The notes under the pieces: model-generated
The model's input: the letters and a program-made list of their open reading frames with translations, nothing else
Told to the model about the DNA's origin: nothing
The model's database searches: none
Shown here: positions 26,215 to 36,917 of the stretch, one piece after another
Layout of the letters: each line of letters starts with the position of its first letter
How positions within the stretch are numbered: the first letter of the stretch is position 1
Assembly: GCA_949710005.1 (NCBI GenBank)
Contig: OX453281.1
Span: 15,369,649 to 15,433,648 of the forward strand
Direction: 5' to 3'
Length of the DNA stretch: 64,000 nucleotides
Source of the DNA: Ricordea florida
Taxonomy: Eukaryota; Cnidaria; Anthozoa; Corallimorpharia; Ricordeidae
Position numbers and translations under genes: made by a program

Positions 26215-29200
26215 TGTTTTATCTATTTGTAATAGTAGGATATACACTAAGGTTTAGATAACGAGTAAAATTTTGATTGCAACGATTAGATTTCCATGTG
26301 ATGTAAGGAAAGAACGTTTTCTATCATGCGCATGCGCACTTTATATATATTGCTTTTAGCCCTTACAATGAAACTCAATCTACGAAATCTCGTCATGCAG
26401 AATCTTTGCAATGCTGAAACCTTGCAGATTTGTAGTATTACGAAAGGGCAATATCTACGTAGAAAGTCAAATTGATTGTAATTTCGCAATCCTATTGTAT
26501 TTTGGCTGTCAAGATATTTGCTTAAGACAGCTGATTCTATAGCATACTCCTCAGACAGTACTCAAGTTCATCAAGCTAGTCCTCATTACACAGATTAGGG
26601 ATGAACATGCAGTTTTTACGATCTTGTAGCATTTAAAAAGGTAATTTAAAATCCATGTTATGTCGTGATTGTAGTCATTATAGAAGACAAGATAAAATAG
26701 CAAGAGGTGGTTGCAAGGAAAGTCAGCCTTACAGATTTTTTTTAAAACACGATATAAGAGATTTTATAGGCAGAAATACCGTCATCTGTGGGGTAAATTA
26801 TCGAATCATTTTGAATGTTTTATCCATTTGCAATAGTAGGATATACACTAACGCTTAGATAACGAGTAAAATTTTGATTGCAACGATTAGATTTTCATGT
26901 GATGTAAGGAAAGAACGTTTTCAATCATACGCATGCGCACTTCATACATATTGCCTATAGCCCTTACAATGAAAGTCATTCTACGATATCTCGTCCTGCA
27001 GAATTTTTGCAATGTTGAAACGTTGCAGATTTGTAGTATTACGAAAGGGCAATATCTACGTAGAAAGTCAAATTGATTGTAATTCGCAATCGTATTGTAT
27101 TTTGGCTGTCAAGATATTTGCTTCAGACAGCTGATTCTATAGCATACTCCTTAGACAGTACTCAAGTTCATCAAATCAGTCCTCATTACACAGATTAGGG
27201 ATGAACATGCAGTTTTTACGATCTTGTAGCATTTAAAACGTAATTTAAAATCCATGTTATGTCGTGATTGTAGTCATTATTGAAGACAAGATAAAATAGC
27301 AAGAGGTTGTTGCAAGGAAAGTCAGCCTTACAGATTTTGGTTAAAACTCCCTATAAGAGATTGCATGGGCATAAGGACCGTCATCTATGGAGGTAAGTTA
27401 TCGAATCATTTTGAATGTTTTATCTATTTGAAATAGTAGGATATACACTAAAGTTTAAATAACGAGTAAGATTTTGATTGCAACGATTAGATTTCCCTGT
27501 GATGTAAGGAAAGAACGTTTTCTATCATACGCATGCGCACTTCATATATATTGCGTATAGCCCTTACAATAAAAGTCATTCTACGATATCTCGTCCTGCA
27601 GAATCTTTGCAATGCTGAAAAGTTGCAGATTTGTAGTATAACGAAATGGCAATATCTACGTAGAAAGTCAAATTGATTATAATTCGCAATCCTATTGTAT
27701 TTTGCCTGTCAAGATATTTGCTTAAGACAGCTGATTCTATAGCATACTCCTCAGACAGTACTCAAGTTCATCAAATCAGTCCTCATTACACAGATTAAGG
27801 ATGAACATGAAATTTTCACCATCTTGTAGCATTTAAAACGTAATTTAAAATCCATGTTATGTTGTGATTGTAGTCATTATAGAAGACAAGATAAAATAGC
27901 AAGAGGTGGTTGCAATAAAAGTCACCCTTACAGATTTTTTTTAAAACACGATATAAGAGATTTTATAGGCAGAAGGACCGTCATCTGTGGAGGTAAATTA
28001 TCGAATCATTTTAAATGTTTTATCTATTTGTAATAGTAGGATATACACTAAGGTTTAGGTAACGAGTAAAATTTTGATTGCAACGATTAGATTTCCATGT
28101 GATGTAAGGAAAAAACGTTTTCAATCATACGCATGCGCACTTCATACATATTGCCTACAACCCCTACAATGAAAGTCATTCTAAGATATTTCGTCCTACA
28201 GAATCTTTGCAATGCTTAAACGTTGCAGATTTGTAGTATTACGAAAGGGCAATATCTACGTAGAAAGTCAAATTGATTGTAATTCGCAATCGTATTGTAT
28301 TTTGGCTGTCAAGATATTTGCTTAAGACAGCTGATTCTATAGCATACTGCTCAGACAGTACTCAAGTTCATCAAATCAGTCCTCATTACACAGATTAGGG
28401 ATGAACATGCAGTTTTTACCATCTTGTAGCATTTAAAACGTAATTTAAAATCCATGTTATGTGTTATGTCGTGATTGTAGTCATTATTAAAGAAAAGATA
28501 AAATACCGAGAGGTGGTTGCAAGGAAGGTCACCCCTACAGATTTTGGTTAAAACACCATATAAGAGATTGTATAGGCAGAAGGACCGTCATCTGTGGGGT
28601 AAGTTATCGAATCATTTTGAATGTTTTATCTATTTGTAATAGTAGGATATACACTAAGTTTGAGATAACGAGTAAAATTTTGATTGCAACGATTAGATTT
28701 CCATGTGATGTAAGGAAAGAACGTTTTCTATCATGCGCATGCGCACTTTATATATATTGCTTATAGCCCTTACAATGAAACTCAATCTACGAAATCTCGT
28801 CATGCAGAATCTTTGCAATTCTGAAACGTTGCAGATTTGTAGTATTACGAAAGGGCAATATCTACGTAGAAAGTCAAATTGATTGTAATTTCGCAATCCT
28901 ATTGTATTTTGGCTGTCAAGATATTTGCTTAAGACAGCTGATTCTATAGCATACTCCTCAGACAGTACTCAAGTTCATCAAGCTAGTCCTCATTACACAG
29001 ATTAGGGATGAACATGCAGTTTTTACGATCTTGTAGCATTTAAAACGTAATTTAAAATCCATGTTATGTCGTGATTGTAGTCATTATAGAAGACAAGATA
29101 AAATAGCAAGAGGTGGTTGCAAGGAAAGTCAGCCTTACAGATATTTGTTAAAACACGATATAAGAGATTTTATAGGCAGAAATACCGTCATCTGTGGGGT

Positions 29201-31020
29201 AAATTATCGAATCAATTTTAATGTTTTATCCATTTGCAATAGTAGAATATACACTAACGCTTAGATAACGAGGAAAATTTTGATTGCAACGATTAGATTT
29301 CCATGTGATGTAAGGAAAGAACGTTTTCTATCATGCGCATGCGCACTTTATATATATTGCTTATAGCCCTTACAATGAAACTCAATCTACGATATCTTGT
29401 CATGCAGAATCTTTGCAATGCTGAAACGTTGCAGATTTGTAGTATTACGAAAGGGCAATATCTACGTAGAAAGTCAAATTGATTGTAATTCGCAATCGTA
29501 TTGTATTTTGGCTGTCAAGATATTTGCTTCAGACAGCTGATTCTATAGCATACTCCTTAGACAGTACTCAAGTTCATCAAATCAGTCCTCATTACACAGA
29601 TTAGGGATGAACATGCAGTTTTTACCATCTTGTAGCATTTAAAACGTAATTTAAAATCCATGTTATGTCGTGATTGTAGTCATTATTGAAGACAAGATAA
29701 AATAGCAAGAGGTTGTTGCAAGGAAAGTCAGCCTTACAGATTTTGGTTAAAACTCCCTATAAGAGATTGCATGGGCATAAGGACCGTCATCTATGGAGGT
29801 AAGTTATCGAATCATTTTGAATGTTTTATCTATTTGAAATAGTAGGATATACACTAAAGTTTAAATAACGGGTAAGATTTTGATTGCAACGATTAGATTT
29901 CCCTGTGATGTAAGGAAAGAACGTTTTCTATCATACGCATGCGCACTTCATATATATTGCGTATAGCCCTTACAATAAAAGTCATTCTACGATATCTCGT
30001 CCTGCAGAATCTTTGCAATGCTGAAACGTTGCAGATTTGTAGTATAACGAAATGGCAATATCTACGTAGACAGTCAAATTGATTATAATTCGCAATCCTA
30101 TTGTATTTTGCCTGTCAAGATATTTGCTTAAGACAGCTGATTCTATAGAATACTCCTCAGACAGTACTCAAGTTCATCAAATCAGTCCTCATTACACAGA
30201 TTAAGGATGAACATGAAATTTTCACCATCTTGTAGCATTTAAAACGTAATTTAAAATCCATGTTATGTCGTGATTGTAGTCATTATAGAAGACAAGATAA
30301 AATAGCAAGAGGTGGTTGCAATAAAAGTCCGCCTTACAGATTTTTTTTAAAACACGATATAAGAGATTTTATAGGGAGAAGGACCGTCATCTGTGGAGGT
30401 AAATTATCGAATCATTTTAAATGTTTTATCTATTTGTAATCGTAGGATATACACTAAGGTTTAGATAACGAGTAAAATTTTGATTGCAACGATTAGATTT
30501 CCATGTGATGTAAGGAAAGAACGTTTTCAATCATACGTTTGCGCACTTCATACATATTGCCTACAACCCTTACAATGAAAGTCATTCTAAGATATTTCGT
30601 CCTACAGAATCTTTGCAATGCTTAAACGTTGCAGATTTGTAGTATTACGAAAGGGCAATATCTACGTACAAAGTCAAGTTGATTGTAATTCGCAATCGTA
30701 TTGTATTTTGGCTGTCAAGATATTTGCTTAAGACAGCTGATTCTATAGCATACTGCTCAGACAGTACTCAAGTTCATCAAATCAGTCCTCATTACACAGA
30801 TTAGGGATGAACATGCAGTTTTTACCATCTTGTAGCATTTAAAACGTAATTTAAAATCCATGTTATGTGTTATGTCGTGATTGTAGTCATTATTAAAGAC
30901 AAGATAAAATACCGAGAGGTGGTTGCAAGGAAAGTCACCCCTACAGATTTTGGTTAAAACACCATATAAGAGATTGTATAGGCCAAAGGACCGTCATCTG
31001 TGGGGTAAGTTATCGAATCA
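26215..31020. repeat. Higher-order repeat within the satellite (about 2406 bp, 4 monomers)
   Basis: Rare variants recur exactly about 2406 bp apart: tcaagctagtcc at 26572 and 28978; an atgttatgtgttatg 6-bp duplication at about 28460 and 30865; cctacaaccc at about 28155 and 30560; aagtttaaataacg at about 27450 and 29857. So four-monomer blocks 26.2-28.6 kb and 28.6-31.0 kb are two copies of one higher-order unit. Shorter higher-order spacings (1800 and 1200 bp) occur at 20-23.5 kb. Confidence 0.85.
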
Positions 31021-31387
31021 TTTTGAATGTTTTATCTATTTGTAATAGTAGGATATACACTAAGGTTTAGATAACGAGTAAAATTTTGATTGCAACAGTA
31101 GTATAGTAGGGGTCAGTTAAATACCACTTACTCTAGAAGCCATTTTTCAGTGTGGAAAGGGTCAAACCGTATAAACCCTTCTGGAAGCCGTTTTTCAGCG
31201 TGGAAAGGCTCCCAAGGTAAAACAAATACGAATTGGTGTGGGAATGAATGAAAAACAAATTGCTCGAAGATTTCCGAATATGCATCCGAAGATTTTCCGA
31301 AAGTTAGATAAATATGCATACTAGAAATCTTCGGACGCAAAAAGTATTTCCATCTATAGAGTGGTGCATCAAAGGTATTTCCACACT

Positions 31388-31984
31388 ATGTTTACCGTCA
31401 AAGAGTTACGCTTTTTAGCACGAAGCTATGGACTACCTGTGGTTTCGAGGACGCGAAAAGCTGACCTCCTACGAGCGATCGGGGAAGCTCGCGCCGCGGA
31501 GTGGAGGAAACGACTCCGGCGAGCACTACAGACGCGGAGATACCCTGCTATAACCGGAGGGGGGATAGAGAACCCACACAAGAAGTGGCAACGCGCCCGT
31601 GAACTCCGTCAATTTGCGAGAGAGGTTGACGCCGCTCTTCTCGCGGAGGGTGTCCGAAAGAGAACTACTCCAACGATGAGAGCAGAAGTTCGTAGAAGGA
31701 TTGAAAACCGGCGAGCACCCTTAGCGCGATCTATTGTCGCAGAAGGTCCACGAATACTCGAAGAGTTGGATGGAGAAAGAGAGGGTGAGCAACGCGGGCG
31801 GCGCTTCTGGAAGTGGTCTTTCTTCCGAGGCGTGGCCGAGCCTCTGGTGGATCGGATTATGGATAAGCTCCACGAGAGGGTCGCCACCAGCTGCTATCTG
31901 CGATACAGTTACACCTATCGACTAAGGCACATCGAAACAGGAAAAATTATGTTGTGGAGAAAAACTGCGGAAGGGAGTCCTTAG
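31388..31984 (+). CDS. SAP-like domain protein of Polinton 2
   Basis: Encodes about 198 residues from the ATG at 31388 (the frame opens slightly earlier but without ATG). The N-terminus FTVKELRFLARSYGLP...SRTRKADLLRAI fits a SAP-type helix-extended-helix, a DNA-binding fold. The same pattern (LPVKELRVIAKK...MRKAELLEAL) starts the gene in the same position in the large Polinton. The remainder is Arg-rich with no other recognised domain. It lies 39 bp upstream of PolB. Possibly a DNA-binding protein, or the terminal protein of protein-primed replication; the latter is speculation. Confidence 0.65.
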   Translation: MFTVKELRFLARSYGLPVVSRTRKADLLRAIGEARAAEWRKRLRRALQTRRYPAITGGGIENPHKKWQRARELRQFAREVDAALLAEGVRKRTTPTMRAEVRRRIENRRAPLARSIVAEGPRILEELDGEREGEQRGRRFWKWSFFRGVAEPLVDRIMDKLHERVATSCYLRYSYTYRLRHIETGKIMLWRKTAEGSP

Positions 31985-32023
31985 ATTCAGCGCCTAGAGC
32001 CGCAAGCTAGAGTTTGGTTGAAG

Positions 32024-33094
32024 ATGGAAGACGAGAGGCGTTTGTCAATGGACCAAATCGATCGCCCGAGCACCAAGTGGGTCTTCATCCGCTTTATCTA
32101 TGTGGAAGTCAAGGTCGTAGTAGATCGGCAGGCGCCTCTGTTGGGCACAGGGCCACTACCCGACTGGCTCCGAAGAAAGCGGGGGCTGTACTCCTTGGAC
32201 ACGTATGGCGATAACCTTTGCCTCTTTCGCTGTATAGCGGTTCATCGTGGCGCGCGCGCGGATCGTTGCACACTCCAAGCTCGTGATCTTGCTGCAGAGA
32301 TATACAAAACACCCAACATTCCAGGAGCAGCTCTGAAGAACTTGCGAAAAATAGAGGAGCACGTCCGGCTCGGGATCCGGGTATACGAACCAGAAGAGTC
32401 TGGAGATTGGGTGCATCGGAGGCAACCAGCGCACTATGAAAAAGTAGGTACTCCACCAATGACGATCGGCGTCTACGAGGGGCACGCGTTTCTCATTCGC
32501 GACGTCCGGAAACTAGCGAATGTATACGTGTGCGGGGAGTGCAATGCGCGGTTTACAAAGTCCTGCCATCTCCATCACCACGCCGTCCGTTGTACCCAAG
32601 GTGAGAAAAAGGTTGTCTGCAAAGGAGAGACAGCGGAAAAGCCCCCCTCTGCCTCTGAGAAGGTCTTTTACCCACAAAAACTGGATAGCATCCAAGCAGT
32701 ACAGTGGCTCGAGTATGAAGCCCGCGCTAGAGGGATCCATATCCATCACCAGCTATGTGGTCATGGAGGCGAGCCAATGATAGAAGGTGCCTCCGTAGAC
32801 GGTTATGATCCCATTTCAAAGACAGTCTTCCAATTCAACGGGTGTCTCTGGCACGGGTGCAAAATCTGTTTCCCATCACCGAAGCAACGCCAGGAGCTAC
32901 TTCGGAATCTTTCCAAGAAAAAGGACAGCCCTGTTACGCGTGAAATGGCATACCAACAGACGCTCGAGCGGGAAGCGAAGATCCGCGCCGCCGGCTATCG
33001 ACTTGTGGTCAAGTGGCAGCACGAGGAGCCTAAACCTTGGAGAAAAGACCGCATCCCCGACCCCAAGACGGTGACGTACCCCCACGCGATACAT
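32024..33094 (+). pseudogene. PolB: Protein-primed DNA polymerase B N-terminal part, Polinton 2
   Basis: About 357 codons from the ATG at 32024. An OTU-like module is visible: GDNLCLFRCIAVH (Cys) and VYEGHAFLI (His). A zinc-finger-like CGECNARF...CHLHHHAVRC follows, then the Polinton-type segment HIHHQLCGHGGE, VDGYDP and QFNGCLWHGCKIC. Exonuclease and polymerase domains are missing: the frame runs into inverted Gypsy gag at about 33094 and ends as a chimera. Same family as the polymerase at 54.1-57.1 kb but much diverged. Confidence 0.85.
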
Positions 33095-33804
33095 CACAGC
33101 GTCATCCTTACAACAAGCTGCCAATTGCCCTTTATCACCACACTTTGCACACGTCTTACCCCGAGCTGGACATACCTTGTCACGAGCAAAATGTCCCAAT
33201 TTACCGCATGCATAACACTTGTGGGTTCCAAAACTACTTGATGACTTCTTGCTTTTACGGTCCTTCACCATGTTCACGTTACTATGTCCTCCCTCTCCTT
33301 CGGTAATAGTGCTCACTTGACGTCGTGCTGTTTCCCATGCTCGCGCCTTATCTACCGCTGCTGCAAGCTGTATATTTGGCTCCTCAAACAGCTTTGTTCG
33401 TGATTCCGGAGAAGAAACTTTCTCCAACAACTGATCTCTCATGGCGAATTCAAGTTCCGCAGGCTCATAACCACAATCTCTTGCTTGTTTGCGAAGTCAA
33501 AGCACGAATGAGTCGACATCTTCTCCCGGTTCTTGGCGTAGCTGGGGAAGAACATGTCGTTCGTAGGCAGCATTTTCCTGTACTTGAAAATAGGCATTCA
33601 ACGTACGAACGGCTTGGTGATAAACATCATCCTCTTGGCCTTCGAGAGGAGGAACGATTGCCAAATTCTCGCACTCCCGAGACAGCTCGATAAAGTAATC
33701 CGCTTTTCTTCCTCGCTGCGTTTTCAAGATTTGCTTTCCCTTCGGCAGAATACGTATATCCTCGCACCCAAACACGCCATCGCTCTCTCAATTCCGATTT
33801 CGAG
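33094..33804 (-). pseudogene. gag: Gypsy gag, 5' copy, truncated
   Basis: The frames 33627-33980 (continuing from an internal ATG at about 33808, MASNGIQPMD) and 33497-33775 encode the N-terminal and middle gag. The frame 32897-33442 holds the zinc-knuckle region CYACGKLGHFARDKVC and CAKCGDKGQLAACC. The second knuckle lacks its His here too. Frameshifts at about 33500 and 33640 break it. Confidence 0.72.
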
Positions 33805-33859
33805 CCCGTAATATCCATCGGTTGAATACCATTCGACGCCATACCGCTAGAAAGGATTA

Positions 33860-33874
33860 TCCTCACAATCGCCA
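33860..33874 (-). promoter_or_regulatory. Gypsy tRNA primer binding site
   Basis: One base after the LTR the minus strand reads TGGCGATTGTGAGGA. It starts with TGG, complementary to a tRNA CCA end, as expected for a minus-strand primer site. The tRNA species is not assigned. Confidence 0.6.
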
Positions 33875-33875
33875 A

Positions 33876-34018
33876 TGTAATGTCTTGACACCAGACAGGT
33901 TCCCGGTGTACGCGGATTCGAGATAAGAAACACACACACGTTTCTAAGCCGCCTTGTTCCCTTTTATTACCTACCCACAATGCCTTAGGGCTGGGCTTAC
34001 ACAGTCAACCCAGTTACA
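33876..34018 (-). repeat. Gypsy 5' LTR (about 143 bp)
   Basis: On the minus strand it begins TGTAACTGGG and ends GACATTACA, i.e. TG...CA, and includes an AATAAAAG stretch. The length is small but compatible with Mag-like elements. No second LTR is available to confirm the ends. Confidence 0.6.
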
Positions 34019-34023
34019 ATACT

Positions 34024-34122
34024 ACAACCTTGCCATATGTTTCATTGCAAGGCACATGGAAATTTCCATGTACCTTGCCATATGTTTCATTGCATGGTAC
34101 ATGGAAATTTCCATGTACCTTA
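34024..34122. repeat. Two tandem palindromic repeats (about 48 bp each)
   Basis: ccttgccatatgtttcattgca is followed by catggaaatttccatg, twice. The second copy forms a longer perfect palindrome, ggtacatggaaatttccatgtacc. It lies just outside the Gypsy LTR. Function unknown. Confidence 0.75.
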
Positions 34123-34129
34123 ACCTGTG

Positions 34130-35700
34130 AAGTATTCACTCCGTTTCGCCCAAAATTTACTGCTATTTGGAGGTAAACTTTATTGTTCTCTTGTCGCGTA
34201 ATGTTGTTCAGAGCTTCGGACATTTCGACCTACGAAAGAGTGAGAATTCGTTTATTTATTTGTCAGCAACTTTGCGAATTGCAGCCCGACATAATCCTCA
34301 ATCGAAGCTTTTAACTTTGTTGGTCGTTGCCGGTACGGTATTTACCATTGGGTCTTGCATTTCCACGGTAAAAAGCTCATGAAAGCTATTTTCCTTCCTC
34401 CATTTTTGCCCGGAAAAGGCTGGATTTGCACAAACCTACACTTCCCACTGCCTTTAAAGCTGCCGATTAAGAATACTTTCCAAGCCTAAAACGATAAACT
34501 ACGCAAGCGATAAATCGCTCAAGTCGCAACGTGCACAACGAACTCTTTAACAACTATTCAAGTTATCTGCAATTATTGGTCGATTTCTAACTCAACCGTA
34601 TTCAGTTCAGTCAGTTCAACATGTTCTTGCAACTAGAACTAAAGTTCTTCCACTTTTTTTTCTTCGACCTCCACAGCGCCTGCCATTCAACAACAAAGCG
34701 AACAATCCACTTTTAACGTAAATCCTTCAACTACACCAGACTTTGCAAATTCCCTGTTTCATGGGCGTAATTTCTTTCGCAGTGGTAATGGTCTGGTAGG
34801 ATTTTCTTTTCTAATCCAGTGGAAATGTTTTGCTTTGGCTTGTTTTCAAGATTTTCATGTCAAGGGCGTTGCGAGAGTATATTTAACATGATCAATCAAT
34901 CTACACTGCAGTGTTTGCGTCAGTCGTAATCCCCTCCCTGGCTTAATGGTATATGGGAGGATAATGCCGTTGATTTCAAAATGGATGTAATAAATCTTAT
35001 AATCACTTTGATATCTAAAAAAACTAGGGCGAGAAAAATATAGACGGTGTTGGACGCTGATACCGTCACAGGTGATGGTATCGAAAACAACCGCTCAGCG
35101 ACGGTGGATTTCTATATCGTCGCACGTGAGAGTAACAGGCTGCTTTTTCCCGCCTCCGTTCATTAAAGCTCTTTCTCAACTACACTCGGGTAAACATGGA
35201 TATACAAGGGAAAACTCTAGCTTTTCAGCTGTACAGTCAATCGAAGAACTATAAGAGTGCCAACAAAATAGAAATACAAAAAGAAAGTCACGAAGTGAAA
35301 TGTTATTGTTGGAGGAATTTCTGAGAACTGTGAAATTCGAGACACGAGAGGTAGAAACCATCAAGCTACAGAGATGAACATTTAATTGAGGGAGTTCATT
35401 CTCAACAAACGAACGTCGTGCTGACGTGTACACATAGGAAAACGAACATCACACGGCGGCTTCTCTTCTTCTTTTTCCTCTTCTTCTTCTTCTTCTTCTT
35501 CTTCTCGTGTAATCTATACTTGCAAACTGAAGTTATAAATCTCATTAAATCAATTAAGAAGCCCTTCAGCCTTTATCGCTTGTAACTTAATGTTGAACTA
35601 TTGGAACACCTTGAACTTTTGGAACACCGGCAATTAAAACTCTCCACCTCCTGGTTTAGGCGAGGGGTTCCTCCATATCAACAGATAACGGAAACCGGTA
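34130..35700. other. No gene recognised
   Basis: Low-copy sequence with short frames lacking recognised domains, and a (CTT)n microsatellite at about 35463-35507. Confidence 0.4.
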
Positions 35701-35721
35701 CACAATATGACCAGCTCCCAG

Positions 35722-35905
35722 TTGGCTTGATAGCTCAGTTGGTAGAGCACTGCTCCGGTATCGCAGAGGTCATGGGTTCGAATCCCGTTCAGGCCTGAGT
35801 TTTTTTTTTTTTTTTTTTAGGCTTAAACTTCACAGCGGCTTAAGTTGTGTACATAACTGCGATGATCAATTAACGTCATTACAAACCGGTACAATTAGTT
35901 TCCAG
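35722..35905 (+). mobile_element. tRNA-derived SINE
   Basis: Positions 35724-35796 fold as a tRNA: acceptor GGCTTGA pairs with TCAGGCC, the D arm is GCTC/GAGC, and the T arm holds GGTTCGAATCC. The internal Pol III A box (tagctcagttgg) and B box (ggttcgaatcc) are intact. The anticodon arm has a mismatch and C rather than T before the anticodon position, so it is unlikely to be a working tRNA. A T-run and a tail (cttaagttgtgtacataactgcgatgatcaa) follow, which I recall as a common cnidarian SINE tail. Confidence 0.72.
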
Positions 35906-36404
35906 AGACAACATAGCCGGTTTTATACAGGACTTACCAGCCCTAAGACTGGTCATACAATCCGGGAACTTGAAATGAAATTTAAAAGTTAACGAATGAT
36001 GTAAAGACCTTTTTTGCAAACACCGAGAATGACTCCACCAAAAAACACGTCTCCTTGTTTTCGTGTTGCTTTGTTCCCCCAGCTGAGCTACAAGGGAAAA
36101 CGGGAAGAATATACTTATCAACTCTCATGATATTTATATTTTTCTCAATTTTTTTTGGTGAACTGGCTGAAAGGAGAAAATTCACGCTCATCGACTGTGT
36201 GAGAAAAAAAGTAATGAAACCACCTTATAGTCTAGTACGTTTTTAAATGAACGCACGCTGACCATCAAGATATCAAATTCAAAAACAATTTCAATAAACT
36301 TTAAAATTAATTAAAGACTACAAGTACACGTAGTACGAAATAAAGCAAGGTGTGTTTTCTACTCAAATCTGTCGTCTTTACTGACTGCTGCGAGCGATCG
36401 GACA

Positions 36405-36604
36405 AAATATTCGTTATAGTGGGGTAAAATGTGCGTTGGGACCGTCAAAATCTGTTCGTTATAGCGGGAATTTCGTTATTGCGGGGTTCGTTAGAGCGGG
36501 GTTCGTATCCACATATTTTACTGTAATTCTGCAGGGCTTTCAGATTTTGTTCGTTATAGCGGGGTCTTCGTTATAGCGGGGTTCGTTATAGCGGGGTTCC
36601 ACTG
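36405..36604. repeat. pogo/Tigger-like terminal repeat cluster
   Basis: Six to seven imperfect copies of ttcgttatagcgggg, ending gcggggttccactg followed by TATA. Ends reading CAGTGGAACCCCG on the other strand next to TA are typical of pogo/Tigger elements. Only one end is visible; no transposase. Confidence 0.55.
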
Positions 36605-36644
36605 TATATGATCTGTCTTTTTGCAAAACATTGTGGACTAGGGT

Positions 36645-36917
36645 GTAAGTAATAGGAATAAATATGACCCCAATTTTTTTTCATCGATTTTTTTATGACC
36701 CCAATTTTTTTCAAGGCATAAATATGACCCCAATTTTTATACCCCCGATTTTTTATGCCATGAATGGGGGTTGCGCGAGGTACGATTATGGGGGGGATAA
36801 TTTACGATGATGGCACAATGTTGACTTTATATATGTATGAAAAAAAATTGAGATAACTAATTTAAAGATTTGATGAATGGTATGGAAAGTTAAGATGGAA
36901 AATTTACCAGTGAAAGA
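36645..36917 (+). repeat. Polinton left terminal inverted repeat
   Basis: Starts GTAAGTAATAGGAATAAATA and matches the right end (57821-58092) at about 97% by eye. It contains three copies of atatgaccccaattttt. It extends into the start of the first gene, so the TIR includes an ATG (36877) and 13-14 codons. Confidence 0.92.

Larger units (their letters stand above)
16803..31096. repeat. Satellite DNA array, about 600-bp monomer, about 24 copies
   Basis: The marker gcatgcgcac recurs at 16946, 17547, 18149, 19160, 19714, 20314, 20919, 21519, 22118 (variant), 22721, 23320 and so on to 30537, a spacing of 597-606 bp. One monomer at about 18570-19020 lacks the first part. The leftmost copies (before about 19.7 kb) are the most diverged; those to the right are nearly identical, the usual edge-versus-core pattern of satellites. 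The array is cut at 31096 by a Polinton. ORFs of 60-70 codons recur once per monomer and are by-products of the repeat. Confidence 0.96.
31097..33094 (+). mobile_element. Truncated second Polinton (PolB end), GC-rich
   Basis: Satellite sequence stops after ttgcaac and is followed at 31097 by AGTAGTATAG, the AG-initial style of Polinton termini. Then come a SAP-like gene and the N-terminal part of PolB in the same order and orientation as at the right end of the large Polinton. The coding part is clearly richer in GC than the surrounding window. Sequence identity ends at about 33094, where inverted Gypsy gag begins. The rest of the element is absent. Two imperfect copies of a roughly 50-bp repeat (about 31130-31212) lie in the terminal region. 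Confidence 0.85.
33094..34018 (-). mobile_element. Inverted 5' fragment of the same Gypsy family (LTR, PBS, gag)
   Basis: On the minus strand it holds, in order, a short LTR, a primer binding site and gag through the zinc knuckles. It overlaps the Gypsy copy at 7.76-10.77 kb by about 530 bp with very high identity. The overlap ends within the codons after CCKDDAV, where copy 1 continues as Gypsy and this copy switches to Polinton 2 PolB. Confidence 0.85.

Noticed and set aside
25016..29264. Recurrent 63-67 aa ORFs in satellite monomers on both strands
   Set aside because: Openness follows monomer identity; both strands are equally open and many monomers carry stops.
35724..35796. Functional tRNA gene
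   Set aside because: The anticodon arm has a mismatch and C where T33 is expected, and a SINE-like tail follows; better a tRNA-derived SINE.
35985..36100. Second tRNA-like sequence on the minus strand (tgtagctcagctggg)
   Set aside because: Only an A-box-like part is visible and no cloverleaf can be completed.
36639..36643. Telomere-like TAGGG flanking the Polinton as telomeric insertion
   Set aside because: A single copy on each side; a 6-bp target duplication explains it better.
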